Source of the DNA: Leptospiraceae bacterium
GTDB lineage: Bacteria; Spirochaetota; Leptospiria; Leptospirales; Leptospiraceae
Reading direction: 5' to 3'
Assembly: GCA_022402465.1 (NCBI GenBank)
Contig: JAKRSH010000028.1
Location: 1-64,000 of the forward strand
Length of the DNA: 64,000 bases
In this document: positions 10,265-18,952 of the stretch, in pieces
How the letters are laid out: each line of letters opens with the position of its first letter
Position numbering within the stretch: position 1 is the first letter of the stretch
The notes under the pieces: model-generated
The model's database searches: none
What the model was told of the DNA's origin: nothing
The model's input: only the letters and a program-made list of their open reading frames with translations
Program-made: the position numbers and the translations under genes

Positions 10265-11152
10265 ATGGCTTGGATGAAACGAATTGGATTGTTTCTACTT
10301 ACAAACATTCTAATCATAGCTACAATTTCTATCATTACAAACATTTTGGGTGTAAGATATTGGGTTGAAGCTAATGGAATCAATTATGTATCTCTTATTA
10401 TTTTCTGTTCGCTTTGGGGCTTTATAGGAGCCTTTATTTCTCTAGCCTTGTCCAAGGTCATGGCAAAGTGGACAATGGGTGTCAAAATCATTGATCCAAA
10501 CAAAGCAACAGGAATTGAAAGAGAATTACTTTCTAGAGTTCAAAGACTTGCCAGTTCGGCGAGAATTCCAATCCCAGAAGTTGGGATTTATGAATCACCT
10601 GAGATCAACGCTTTCGCCACAGGTCCAACTAAATCTAGTTCTTTGGTAGCAGTTTCTACTGGTCTACTGCACTACATGGATGATAGAGAAGTGGAAGGTG
10701 TTCTTGCTCATGAAGTTTCTCACATTGCGAATGGTGACATGGTAACTATGACCTTAATCCAAGGTGTTGTGAACTCCTTCACTATGTTTTTATCAAGAAT
10801 TGTTGCTTTTGCAGTGGGACGAATGGTCAGAGAAGACTTAGAACATATTGTACGCTTTGTAGCTACTATCGTGTTCGATATAATTTTCTCTATTCTTGGT
10901 TCTATTGTAGTTGCTTACTTCTCTAGAGCGCGGGAGTTCCGAGCAGATGCAGGGGCTGCAAAGTTAGCTGGTAGAGAATCTATGGTTGCTGCATTAGAGA
11001 AATTACAAAGATACGTGGATGCACCCCAAGACGAAAGAGGAGCTGCTCTTGCTTCCATGAAAATTTCGGGAAAGAGTGGACTCATGGCACTGTTTTCTAC
11101 CCATCCACCCTTACCAGCTCGAATTGAAGCTCTAAGACGTGGAAGAATGTAA
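10265..11152 (+). CDS. htpX: Zinc metalloprotease HtpX
   Basis: A 295-residue M48 membrane protease that cuts misfolded inner-membrane proteins. Two N-terminal helices (residues 5-30 and 42-62) are followed by the soluble domain with VLAHEVSHIANGD, zinc ligands His149 and His153 with catalytic Glu150, and a later FSRAREFRADAGAA motif carrying the third ligand Glu. The C-terminal STHPPLPARIEALR is also family-typical. An AAGGAG ribosome site lies before ATG 10265. A strong bidirectional terminator follows at 11192. Confidence 0.96.
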   Translation: MAWMKRIGLFLLTNILIIATISIITNILGVRYWVEANGINYVSLIIFCSLWGFIGAFISLALSKVMAKWTMGVKIIDPNKATGIERELLSRVQRLASSARIPIPEVGIYESPEINAFATGPTKSSSLVAVSTGLLHYMDDREVEGVLAHEVSHIANGDMVTMTLIQGVVNSFTMFLSRIVAFAVGRMVREDLEHIVRFVATIVFDIIFSILGSIVVAYFSRAREFRADAGAAKLAGRESMVAALEKLQRYVDAPQDERGAALASMKISGKSGLMALFSTHPPLPARIEALRRGRM

Positions 11153-11191
11153 TCGAATTAAAATTGAAAAAGATTAAATTTTTTTGATTAA

Positions 11192-11221
11192 AAAAAGCCC
11201 TAATATTTGTTAGGGCTTTTT
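11192..11221. terminator. Bidirectional Rho-independent terminator
   Basis: AAAAAGCCCTAA (11192-11203) pairs perfectly with TTAGGGCTTTTT (11210-11221) around a 6-base loop, with A- and T-runs on both sides. It lies between the convergent htpX and alpha/beta-hydrolase genes and can serve both. Confidence 0.92.
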
Positions 11222-11227
11222 AATATC

Positions 11228-12091
11228 TTAATCTGATTCAAGAATAAATTCTTCAATGATCTGCCCTACGGAATCAGGTTCATCCATGTGCAAATGATGA
11301 TTCCCTTTTATTGTAATTTGTTTTAGCGATCTAACAACTTCTGCTCTTTGCTGAAGAACTTTCTTCTCCCATTGGTAACCTTCTTCTCCCCAAATTAAGA
11401 GACTTGGTGATGAAATTCTGCTTAAAAATTCAATGACTTGGGTTTCTGTTAGTCGTAGGAAGGAAGGCAGATTCAATCTAGGGTCTCTCCTCAAACGAAA
11501 AGTTCCATCTGAGAGTAATTCTGTTCCTCTTTCAATTAGCAGTTTGGCAGAATCTAATTTCATTTTACCTGCTCTTAGACGAAGTTTAATCAGTTGGTCC
11601 AAGCTACGAAATCTGCCAGACTCTTCCTCCCTTGAGCTATGATCTAGAAAACGGTTAATGGCTAATGCAAGGTTCTCCGGCGCTTCGGAGGCTTCCCTAG
11701 TTACAGGACCAAGAGCTTCAATTAAGATTAGTTTATCAACTAACTCTGGGAAGGTGCCTGAAAAAAGAGACGCAAGACCGCCCCCCATAGAATGACCAAG
11801 CATAATACAGCTTTTCCATTCTAGATTCAATAAGACTGCTTTGATATCTGCAATATAATCTATAAAAGAAAAAACTGTGCGTTCAGGACGCCAACTTGAA
11901 TAAGCATGCCCTGGGAAATCTATTGCAACAATATGGTAATCTAAATTCTTTTTAGCAAAATAATCAGCTAGGGGTTTAAAACTAGATGCATTATCCAGCC
12001 AACCATGCAAGGCAAGAATGGGTATACCTTCGGGATTCCCCCATTCTAGATAAGCGATTTCTGAAATTGCAGTTTGGATTCTTTTTTGCAT
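11228..12091 (-). CDS. Alpha/beta hydrolase (serine hydrolase-like)
   Basis: A 287-residue cytosolic enzyme. LALHGWLDNASSF near residue 28 gives the oxyanion region, LGHSMGGGLAS near residue 98 the nucleophile elbow, LLIWGEEGY the Asp region and GNHHLHMDEPD the catalytic His. The HGWLDNA form is typical of the SERHL-type subgroup whose substrates are poorly known. The gene is monocistronic and ends just before the shared terminator. Confidence 0.85.
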   Translation of the reverse strand: MQKRIQTAISEIAYLEWGNPEGIPILALHGWLDNASSFKPLADYFAKKNLDYHIVAIDFPGHAYSSWRPERTVFSFIDYIADIKAVLLNLEWKSCIMLGHSMGGGLASLFSGTFPELVDKLILIEALGPVTREASEAPENLALAINRFLDHSSREEESGRFRSLDQLIKLRLRAGKMKLDSAKLLIERGTELLSDGTFRLRRDPRLNLPSFLRLTETQVIEFLSRISSPSLLIWGEEGYQWEKKVLQQRAEVVRSLKQITIKGNHHLHMDEPDSVGQIIEEFILESD

Positions 12092-12223
12092 CTAGGGCTA
12101 GATTTATTCGTTATTAAGAAAATCCAATTTATTTTTCTTTTTACAGAAACTTGAATCCATAGAATCTATGCTATAGTTAGGGCTTTTTCACATAGTTGTC
12201 AAGAACACTAGGATAGAGAAAAA

Positions 12224-13495
12224 ATGAAATTTGATTTTGACCAAGAAATTCTTAAAAGCGAAAAGTTGAGAATTGAAATCTTGATAGTATTCTTTTTTAC
12301 ACTTTTGATTGGCTTCGTATTTGTGTATTTCTTTAGACCACAAGATTTTTTCATTTCTATAGAACAAGTCGAGAAGATTGGACATCTACCAATAATTTAT
12401 TTCGCAGTTGTTATGAGTTATTTTATAGCAATAAGACTTAGAATTATAAAAGCAATTCGCAGAGACGAAAAGGTTCCTATCTTTATCCGCTACCTAAATG
12501 CAACAACTGAGATAACCTTACCTACTCTTTCCATCTATTTTATCTCGCTCAACCTTCCCAGTCCTGATATGGCTTTGCATAGTCCGCCGTTTCAAGTTTA
12601 TTATATTTTCATAATTCTTTCCGTTCTTAGATTGGATCCTTGGCTTGCATTTTATACTGGTTTTCTTGCAGCTTGTGAATACTTCGGTTTATTTCTCTAT
12701 TTAAAGAATTCACTTTCTCTGCAAGAGATAGAAAGCTATTATGCTAATTTTGGACTCCATTTAGCAAAAACGATGTTATTGCTTGCAGGAGGAATGGTTG
12801 CAGGGTTTGTGACCTCACAACTTCAGAAAAGAATTACTGACTCATTAAATCTTATCCAAGAAAGAAATCGAATCACTAGTATATTTGGACAACATGTATC
12901 TCCAGCAGTTGTTGATAAATTGTTGACTCAGAAACAAGGAGAAGATTCTGAGATGAAATATGTTTGTATGTTGTTTTTTGATATTCGAAATTTTACGCAA
13001 TTTAGCGAAGACAAGGACCCCATACAGGTCATAGATTATTTAAACTATGTCTTTGAAATTGTTGTCGATTCGATTTTAAGGCATAGTGGAGTAATCAATA
13101 AATTTCTTGGAGATGGCTTGATGGCTGTTTTTGGAGCACCTATTTCATCTGGAGATGACGTCAAGAGGGCTGTAGATTCCAGTCTTGAAATTTTGCAAAG
13201 AATTGAAAAAGTAAATGAAACAAATCTAAATCATCTTATAGATTTTGGTATTGGTCTTCACTGTGGAGAGGCTGTGACTGGTAATGTGGGCACAAGCCAC
13301 AGAAAAGAATACACAATAATTGGTGATGTGGTCAACCTTGCTTCTAGGATTGAACAATTGAATAAAGAATTTAAAACTAAGATATTAGCCAGTGAAGAAG
13401 TAATACAGTTTGCTGACAAAGAAATTCCTAAATTTCTTTCTAAAGTCCAAGTCAAAGGCAGAGAAAAACCTGTAAAAGTGTACAAACTTGCATAA
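12224..13495 (+). CDS. Membrane-anchored class III adenylate cyclase
   Basis: A 423-residue protein. Several hydrophobic helices occupy residues 20-200, then the short linker FGQHVSPAVVDKLL leads into the catalytic domain. The first metal-binding Asp is in CMLFFDIRNFT, the second in NKFLGDGLMAVFG (the Lys suits adenine recognition), and the transition-state Asn/Arg lie in VVNLASRIE. It therefore has what is needed to make cAMP. GGATAGAG precedes ATG. A second cyclase of the same plan lies at 45.4 kb. No sensor domain is recognisable in the membrane part. Confidence 0.9.
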   Translation: MKFDFDQEILKSEKLRIEILIVFFFTLLIGFVFVYFFRPQDFFISIEQVEKIGHLPIIYFAVVMSYFIAIRLRIIKAIRRDEKVPIFIRYLNATTEITLPTLSIYFISLNLPSPDMALHSPPFQVYYIFIILSVLRLDPWLAFYTGFLAACEYFGLFLYLKNSLSLQEIESYYANFGLHLAKTMLLLAGGMVAGFVTSQLQKRITDSLNLIQERNRITSIFGQHVSPAVVDKLLTQKQGEDSEMKYVCMLFFDIRNFTQFSEDKDPIQVIDYLNYVFEIVVDSILRHSGVINKFLGDGLMAVFGAPISSGDDVKRAVDSSLEILQRIEKVNETNLNHLIDFGIGLHCGEAVTGNVGTSHRKEYTIIGDVVNLASRIEQLNKEFKTKILASEEVIQFADKEIPKFLSKVQVKGREKPVKVYKLA

Positions 13496-13509
13496 AAATA
13501 TTCAAACCT

Positions 13510-13535
13510 GTAACATTCATCAAAAATTTCCGAAA
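13510..13535 (+). promoter_or_regulatory. ECF-type promoter, probable autoregulation of the sigma gene
   Basis: GTAAC (13510-13514), 16 bases, then CGAAA (13531-13535), positioned so that transcription would begin about 8 bases before the sigma ATG. The AAC/CGAA pattern is characteristic of ECF sigma promoters, and of the SigF/NrsF type in particular. No housekeeping-type promoter was seen in this 53-bp gap. Confidence 0.6.
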
Positions 13536-13548
13536 CGAGTAGTGTGGA

Positions 13549-14094
13549 ATGCAAGATAAGGAATCAAAATGGAGCCTTTGGGTCAAAGAAGCCCAAGGTG
13601 GAAATAAAATTTCTTATAAGAATCTGCTCAGTGAACTCGCAGTGGAAATAGAAATGATTTTAAATAAACGAATTTTTAATTCATCTGATAGGGAAGATAT
13701 TCTCCAAGAAATACTATTTGGAATCCATAAGGCCTTACCTAGCTTCCAATCTGAGAAAAGATTTAAGCCTTGGTTTCACTCTATTGTAAATTATAAAATT
13801 ATTGATTACATCCGAACGTATCAAAAAACCAGTAACCAAGAAATTCTTCCAGAAGAAATTCTCGATTCAAAATCTGAAAGAGATAATAACGATGAAGTCA
13901 AAGATGAATTAATTCTAAAAATGAATGAAGCAATTGAGCTTCTACCAAATAAACAAAAATTAGTTTTTAAGTTAATGAAATTAGAAGGCAAAAGCATCTT
14001 AGATGTTCAGAAAATTACAGGGATGAGTATCAGTGCCATTAAAGTAACATCACATAGAGCGATGAAGAATATAAAAAAGGAGATTCAGTTATGA
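13549..14094 (+). CDS. ECF RNA polymerase sigma factor
   Basis: A 181-residue sigma factor. Region 2 is visible at about 40-90 (SDREDILQEILFGIHKAL, FKPWFHSIVNYKIIDYIR) and region 4 at about 125-175 (LPNKQKLVFKLMKLEGKSI, MSISAIKVTSHRAMK). It overlaps the next gene by 4 bp; that gene looks like an NrsF/DUF1109 anti-sigma, so the pair is a classic membrane-sequestered ECF module. An ECF-like promoter directly upstream suggests it activates its own transcription. Confidence 0.92.
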   Translation: MQDKESKWSLWVKEAQGGNKISYKNLLSELAVEIEMILNKRIFNSSDREDILQEILFGIHKALPSFQSEKRFKPWFHSIVNYKIIDYIRTYQKTSNQEILPEEILDSKSERDNNDEVKDELILKMNEAIELLPNKQKLVFKLMKLEGKSILDVQKITGMSISAIKVTSHRAMKNIKKEIQL

Positions 14095-14699
14095 AACAAG
14101 ATGCATATATAGACTTGTTGACTAAAGATTGGAAGCCTTCTGCTAAGAAAAATATTTCATATCTTTATTTTGTGCTGATTGGATTGCCTTTATTTCTTTT
14201 GATCCTTGAGACTAACTTTAAATCTATGCAAATCCATCCCATGAGGTTGGATTTCATCATTCCTTATATAGTGATTGTTATTGGAATATATGCGATTTTT
14301 AAGCTTTCTGCGCCTGGGCAAAATCTTAAGTGGGTATTAATCGTATCTATTGGTTTATTATCGATTCGAACTTTTTATATGGTTTGGAATATTGATTGGA
14401 TTGAATTTACGAATCCTTCCTTTTATACCTTGGGTCATACATTTTGTCCATCGCATTTTGCAATTTATGGACTCCCAATACTCTTTGCAATTTTCTTAAC
14501 ATTTCGTTCTAAGTTTACTACACAAATTCCACAGGCGGCTACAGTGAGTATAATTTCTTCTTTCTGCTTAGCAGAAATTATCTTAAATATGTTCTGCCCT
14601 GATACGAGATTTTCACACCTTAGTTTTTGGCATCTCCTATCTTGGATAATCCCCATAACGGTAGGATCTATTTTTAATAAGAGATACTTGGAATGGTAA
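14091..14699 (+). CDS. NrsF/DUF1109-type membrane anti-sigma factor
   Basis: A 202-residue protein with six predicted membrane helices after a short cytosolic N-terminus (LLTKDWKPS). Two Cys-Pro motifs, CPSHFAIYG near residue 125 and CPDTRFSHLSFWH near residue 170, fit the paired Cys of NrsF-like regulators, which in Caulobacter hold SigF until metal or oxidative stress. Translationally coupled to the sigma gene. Function as anti-sigma is inferred from fold, Cys pattern and position. Confidence 0.75.
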   Translation: MKQDAYIDLLTKDWKPSAKKNISYLYFVLIGLPLFLLILETNFKSMQIHPMRLDFIIPYIVIVIGIYAIFKLSAPGQNLKWVLIVSIGLLSIRTFYMVWNIDWIEFTNPSFYTLGHTFCPSHFAIYGLPILFAIFLTFRSKFTTQIPQAATVSIISSFCLAEIILNMFCPDTRFSHLSFWHLLSWIIPITVGSIFNKRYLEW

Positions 14700-14768
14700 T
14701 ATTTCTCGGCAATATAAATAAATTTTTAATTACATTAAGCATGATTTGAGTAATAAGGAAGCAATAGA

Positions 14769-15272
14769 TTGAGTACGAATATTTTTTTAATAAAAAGTTT
14801 AACAAACTTGAATGAGATTCTTAAATGTATGACAGAGGAAGATTATTCTAGAACATTAAGTACCTTACATGGAGCAAGCATAGGACAACATGCGCGGCAC
14901 ATCATTGAATTTGTGGATTGTCTTCTTTTAATTCAAGAAAATGAAACAATCTCATATGATGACAGAAAGAGAGACATCAATCTAGAGCGCAATCTGAATG
15001 ATTATCTTTCTCGGTCGAATGACTTTATCAATTCTTTGCATCAAAAGAGAGATAATTTTCCATTGCGAATCAAATTCTATCTCGATAAAGAATTATATAC
15101 AATAACCGACTCGAATTATTTCCGTGAAGAACTATTTGTTCTAGACCACACCATCCATCACTTAGCAATTATAAAGATTGGTATCACTGAAAATTTCCCA
15201 GATTTAAGGATCCCTGCTGAATTTGGATTTACTGCATCTACCATTCGAGCGAAAAATCTAATACCTTCTTAA
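14769..15272 (+). CDS. DinB-like four-helix metal-binding protein
   Basis: A 167-residue protein of the DinB/YfiT superfamily. The likely metal-binding His are in SIGQHARHIIEF (near residue 40) and DHTIHHLAI (near 140), with an ELNxI-like start. Such proteins are often thiol-dependent transferases or stress proteins; the reaction here is unknown. An AAGGAAGC ribosome site sits ahead of the TTG start. It lies 69 bp after the anti-sigma gene and 11 bp before the DedA fusion, so all four could be one transcript under the ECF promoter. Confidence 0.75.
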   Translation: MSTNIFLIKSLTNLNEILKCMTEEDYSRTLSTLHGASIGQHARHIIEFVDCLLLIQENETISYDDRKRDINLERNLNDYLSRSNDFINSLHQKRDNFPLRIKFYLDKELYTITDSNYFREELFVLDHTIHHLAIIKIGITENFPDLRIPAEFGFTASTIRAKNLIPS

Positions 15273-15283
15273 CAAAAACTCTA

Positions 15284-16867
15284 TTGTTTGTTTTTGTATC
15301 TTTATTCTTAGGAACATTTGTATCTGAAGATCTCACTTGTATAACAGGTGGGATTCTTGCAGAGAAAGGACAAGTTAACCTTTTGCTTGTAATATCTGCT
15401 TGTACACTTGGGATTTTTATTAGTGACTTATGGTTGTTCATTATGGGCAAATTTTTTCTCAATTTATCAAAGAATTGGGAGCGATTCAGTAAGATCTTAA
15501 ATTCACATTTAGTATTAAAAATAAAAAACCAAGTTGAATCTAACTTTGGAAAACTAGTGCTTCTATCGAGATTTACTCCAGGAACTAGATTGCCTGTTTA
15601 TTTTCTTTCGGGAACACTTGGAACTAGTTTCGTTCATTTTAGTTTATATTCTTTCATTGCTTGTTCTATCTGGACACCCGTACTAGTTGTACTATCCTAT
15701 TTCTATGGTAAAGCAATTTTACAAAAATTCAATGATCCTTATTCTTATTCTGCAATTGTATTTACTGCAGTTTCTTTTTTTATAATATTTAGTTTAATTG
15801 CGAAACTTTCTCAAAATCAAACAAGACGTGAAATTTGGATAAAATTACAAAAGATACCTAAACTCGAATTCTGGCCAATTTGGATATTCTATATTCCAGT
15901 GATTCCCTATATCGCCTTATTGATGCTACGTTATAAAGGATTTTTAACCATTACCTGCTCTAATCCAGGAATTGAAAATGGTGGAATGGCTGGTGAATCC
16001 AAATCAAAAATTCTTACTCAGCTACCCCAAGAATGGATTGCTAGATTTATTCTAATAGAGCCAGGATCAAAAGTAACTGAGGAAGCTATACTTCTAGATG
16101 GATTTCAATTTCCTTTGATTCTAAAACCTGATGTAGGAGAAAGAGGAGCATTTGTACAAAAAGTTCAAAATTACCAAGAATTAATTTCAATTCTTGCAAA
16201 TGTTAATGTTCCAACAATTCTTCAAGAATTTCATCCTGGTCCTTTTGAAATAGGCGTCTTTTATTATAGATATCCAAGAAGTGCTAAAGGAAGCATCTTT
16301 TCTATAACTAACAAAATTTTTCCAGAACTTATCTGTGATGGTAAATCTACCATAGAAGAATTAATTTACCAACACCCAAGATACAAATTCCAAGCTACTA
16401 CATTCATAGAAAATAATTTATTACAGCTGAATGAAATTCCTCCTACTGGTGAGATACGAAGAATTGGAATTCTAGGAAATCATATCCAAGGCTGTCTTTT
16501 TAAGGATGGATCACATTTGATCACTAGAGAATTAGAAGAACGCATAGACGAAATTTCCAAGCATTTTACCGGTTTCAATTTTGGAAGATATGATCTCCGT
16601 TATACGAATGAAGATGAACTTAAGCTTGGTACAAATTTTCAAATAATAGAGTTAAATGGTGCTATGAGTGAATCTACAAATTTATATGATCCAGATTTTA
16701 CCATCTTCCAAGCATACTCTTATTTATTTGCTCAATGGAAGCATCTTTTTCAAATTGGATACGAAAATCGAAAATTAGGTGCAGTACCCATAACTTATTG
16801 GGAACTCTATAACACTTTAAAAAGGCACTTTCAATACAAAGAGGAACTTCTTAAAAAGGCTGGATAG
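15284..16867 (+). CDS. DedA (VTT) membrane domain fused to ATP-grasp enzyme
   Basis: A 527-residue fusion. Residues 1-200 are a DedA/SNARE-associated membrane domain (GTFVSEDLTCITGGILA, the Arg-containing LLSRFTPGTRLPVYFLSGT motif). Residues about 230-510 are ATP-grasp: NPGIENGGMAGESKSKIL, FPLILKPDVGERGAF as nucleotide-binding Lys/Gly loop, and FQIIELNGAMSES with the metal-binding Glu and Asn. DedA proteins move lipids or maintain membrane charge; ATP-grasp enzymes make amide-type bonds. A coupled lipid-modifying role is inference. The TTG start is uncertain because the frame is open upstream into dinB. Confidence 0.85.
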   Translation: MFVFVSLFLGTFVSEDLTCITGGILAEKGQVNLLLVISACTLGIFISDLWLFIMGKFFLNLSKNWERFSKILNSHLVLKIKNQVESNFGKLVLLSRFTPGTRLPVYFLSGTLGTSFVHFSLYSFIACSIWTPVLVVLSYFYGKAILQKFNDPYSYSAIVFTAVSFFIIFSLIAKLSQNQTRREIWIKLQKIPKLEFWPIWIFYIPVIPYIALLMLRYKGFLTITCSNPGIENGGMAGESKSKILTQLPQEWIARFILIEPGSKVTEEAILLDGFQFPLILKPDVGERGAFVQKVQNYQELISILANVNVPTILQEFHPGPFEIGVFYYRYPRSAKGSIFSITNKIFPELICDGKSTIEELIYQHPRYKFQATTFIENNLLQLNEIPPTGEIRRIGILGNHIQGCLFKDGSHLITRELEERIDEISKHFTGFNFGRYDLRYTNEDELKLGTNFQIIELNGAMSESTNLYDPDFTIFQAYSYLFAQWKHLFQIGYENRKLGAVPITYWELYNTLKRHFQYKEELLKKAG

Positions 16868-16891
16868 TACTGGGACGATAAACAGGTTGAA

Positions 16892-16921
16892 TTGAGTTTG
16901 GTCTGCAATTGAAAGTATTCT
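16892..16921 (+). promoter_or_regulatory. Candidate sigma-70 promoter for the ncRNA
   Basis: TTGAGT (16892-16897), an 18-base spacer and TATTCT (16916-16921). It lies just ahead of the GC-rich folding segment and not at a suitable distance for the M61 peptidase gene. Confidence 0.4.
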
Positions 16922-16929
16922 AAACCATG

Positions 16930-17156
16930 TTTTTAGTTTAGAAAAAAAGAATTTGAAAGAAAATCCCCAGAAGCATCTGCAATGAATCATTGCCCAGTTG
17001 AGTGACCAGCTCGTGGAACTTTTGGGGATCGGTGGTCTGATGGGATTGCAGTAAGCATAAGCCTACTAACAAGTAGTTGAGCGTATGTCTACTGCTCAGC
17101 CACCTCGCCGGTCATTTGTTTATTACTGTTACTCAATGTGGACCACCTCCTTTTTT
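16930..17156 (+). ncRNA. Candidate structured non-coding RNA
   Basis: A 370-bp gap without a gene contains a block clearly richer in GC than its surroundings, with many nested pairings: ATCCCCAGAAG (16963-16973) with CTTTTGGGGAT (17019-17029); GCAATG/CATTGC (16979-16993); CAGTA (17049-17053) with TACTG (17090-17094); GCATA with TATG(T); CTACT/AGTAG (17063-17076, 4-base loop); GGTGG (17031-17035) with CCACC (17100-17104) or GGTGGTC with GACCACC (17141-17147), followed by six Ts. It does not show RNase P, tmRNA, SRP or known riboswitch signatures that I recognise. Strand is inferred from the T-run. Confidence 0.5.
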
Positions 17157-17239
17157 GCTGGTTCCAAGCTGATCTATGTATGAAAAATGTCAATGGAAAA
17201 CAGATGACAGTTCTATTTTTTTAAAAAATCTGGTGAGTG

Positions 17240-18952
17240 ATGAAGAATTTTTTTCCAATTAATTATAGAGTCGATGCCACTCATACAATTCAGCATTATT
17301 TTCATATAAAATGCCAATTCACAAGCAACCAAAAAGAAACTATTCTTAGGATGCCAAACTGGACACCTGGTTCGTACATGATTCGTGAATATTCGAGGTT
17401 TCTTCATGGGTTCCAATCGGAGAACTCTTGGAGCCAAACAGATCTTGCCGAATGGACAGTACTAGGTGAAGGTCAAATTGAAATTGAATATGCAATATAT
17501 GCATTTGAAGACCTGACGGTGAGAACCAACTATCTAGACTCAGATTTTGGTTTGATAACTCCAGCCGCTTTATTTCTGCAAGTGATTACAGATCAAGATG
17601 TAAACATTTCAATTGAGTGGAAGCTTCCCCAAGATAGACAAGTCTATAGCCCATTAAAAAATAAGAATGACGATCTTCCATTTTTCGTTAAAGGCTATGA
17701 CCTTCTATATGATTCTCCATTTCTAATCACCGACCAGAAGCCAACTTCACTTAACACAGAGAATACTACGCATGAAATACTCATTCAGTCAGAGATGGAG
17801 GATACTTTAAAGAAAAAGTTATGCGAAGATTTAAAAGTGATAGTCGAGCTCCAAGCAAAAATATTAGGCGGAAGTCCAAATGATTATTATCTTTTTATCT
17901 TGATTCTTACAGAAGGAGGCTATGGAGGACTTGAGCATTCTGCTTGCTCAGTAAATATTTTTGATGCATCTAAACTAAAAGATAGAAATGAATATTTGAA
18001 ACTTTTAGAACTACTTTGCCATGAATACTTTCATCTATGGAATATTAAACGAATTCGTCCCAAGGCATTAGGACCCTTTGATTATTCTAAACCAAATTTA
18101 ACCAAAGAGCTTTGGATTGCAGAAGGAATAACAAGTTTCTACGATGCTTATTTTCTTCTGCAGGCTGGTTTCTTAACTATCGATGAATATCTTGCCAAAA
18201 TTTACCAAGATATCAACTTACTGGAAGATAATTCAGGAGAAGAATGGATGAGTTTGGAAGAATCATCCTTCACCGCATGGACTAAATACTACAAAAGAAC
18301 AAGTGATTCGCATAACACTGGAATATCATACTATACAAAAGGAGGAGTCTTGGTATTGTGCATGCAGATTCGCATACTCATTGAAACCAATGGCAAGAAA
18401 TCTTTTATGGATATTATGAAGAAACTCTATCAAGTTTACTATTTAGAGCAGCAGAGAGGATTTACAAAACAAGAATTCTTTCAAATAGCTAGTGATGTTA
18501 CTGGTTTGAATCTACTTGATGAATTCAATATTTATTTGACTCAAAACGTTCGAATCCCAGTTCTCGATTACTTGGCAAAATTAGGAATCTCATCCAAGCT
18601 TGAAAATCCTATCAATGAACTTGGATTCACTTGCCGTGAAAGCAATCGTGGCTTGTTTGTGAATAAAATTTTCCAAAAAAGAATTGATCCCTTGGCTGAA
18701 ATCTACTTAGCCGATGAGATCTTAGCTATCGATGATTTCCGTATAACTTCGAATTCCCAAATGCAATCTGTCCTAGAAACAAAAAAAGAAAATTCTAATA
18801 TTAAAATTCTCTTAGCTAGAAAATCAAAGTTAAAACACATCAATCTAAAGTTGGGAATAAGTTTTAAAGATAGGTCTTTAGTATTTACTAATCAAGAATC
18901 TATGGAAGCAAATCCGTATTGGGATTTATTTTATAAAATCCATAGCAGATAG
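17240..18952 (+). CDS. M61-family glycyl aminopeptidase-like protease with PDZ domain
   Basis: About 570 residues. The N-terminal beta domain has MPNWTPGSYMIREYSR, typical of M61. The zinc site is LLCHEYFHLWNIKRIRP near residue 260, with the downstream WIAEGITSFYDAY carrying the third ligand Glu. A PDZ domain occupies roughly residues 470-550 (GLFVNKIF, LADEILAIDDFRI). No signal peptide is seen, so it may act in the cytosol. GTG 17237 and ATG 17240 are adjacent possible starts. The last 27 bp overlap the convergent mtnB gene. Confidence 0.88.
   Translation: MKNFFPINYRVDATHTIQHYFHIKCQFTSNQKETILRMPNWTPGSYMIREYSRFLHGFQSENSWSQTDLAEWTVLGEGQIEIEYAIYAFEDLTVRTNYLDSDFGLITPAALFLQVITDQDVNISIEWKLPQDRQVYSPLKNKNDDLPFFVKGYDLLYDSPFLITDQKPTSLNTENTTHEILIQSEMEDTLKKKLCEDLKVIVELQAKILGGSPNDYYLFILILTEGGYGGLEHSACSVNIFDASKLKDRNEYLKLLELLCHEYFHLWNIKRIRPKALGPFDYSKPNLTKELWIAEGITSFYDAYFLLQAGFLTIDEYLAKIYQDINLLEDNSGEEWMSLEESSFTAWTKYYKRTSDSHNTGISYYTKGGVLVLCMQIRILIETNGKKSFMDIMKKLYQVYYLEQQRGFTKQEFFQIASDVTGLNLLDEFNIYLTQNVRIPVLDYLAKLGISSKLENPINELGFTCRESNRGLFVNKIFQKRIDPLAEIYLADEILAIDDFRITSNSQMQSVLETKKENSNIKILLARKSKLKHINLKLGISFKDRSLVFTNQESMEANPYWDLFYKIHSR

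Noticed and set aside
16930-17156. RNase P RNA, tmRNA, SRP RNA or cobalamin riboswitch
   Set aside because: None of the conserved core sequences I know for these was found, so I only call an unassigned structured RNA.
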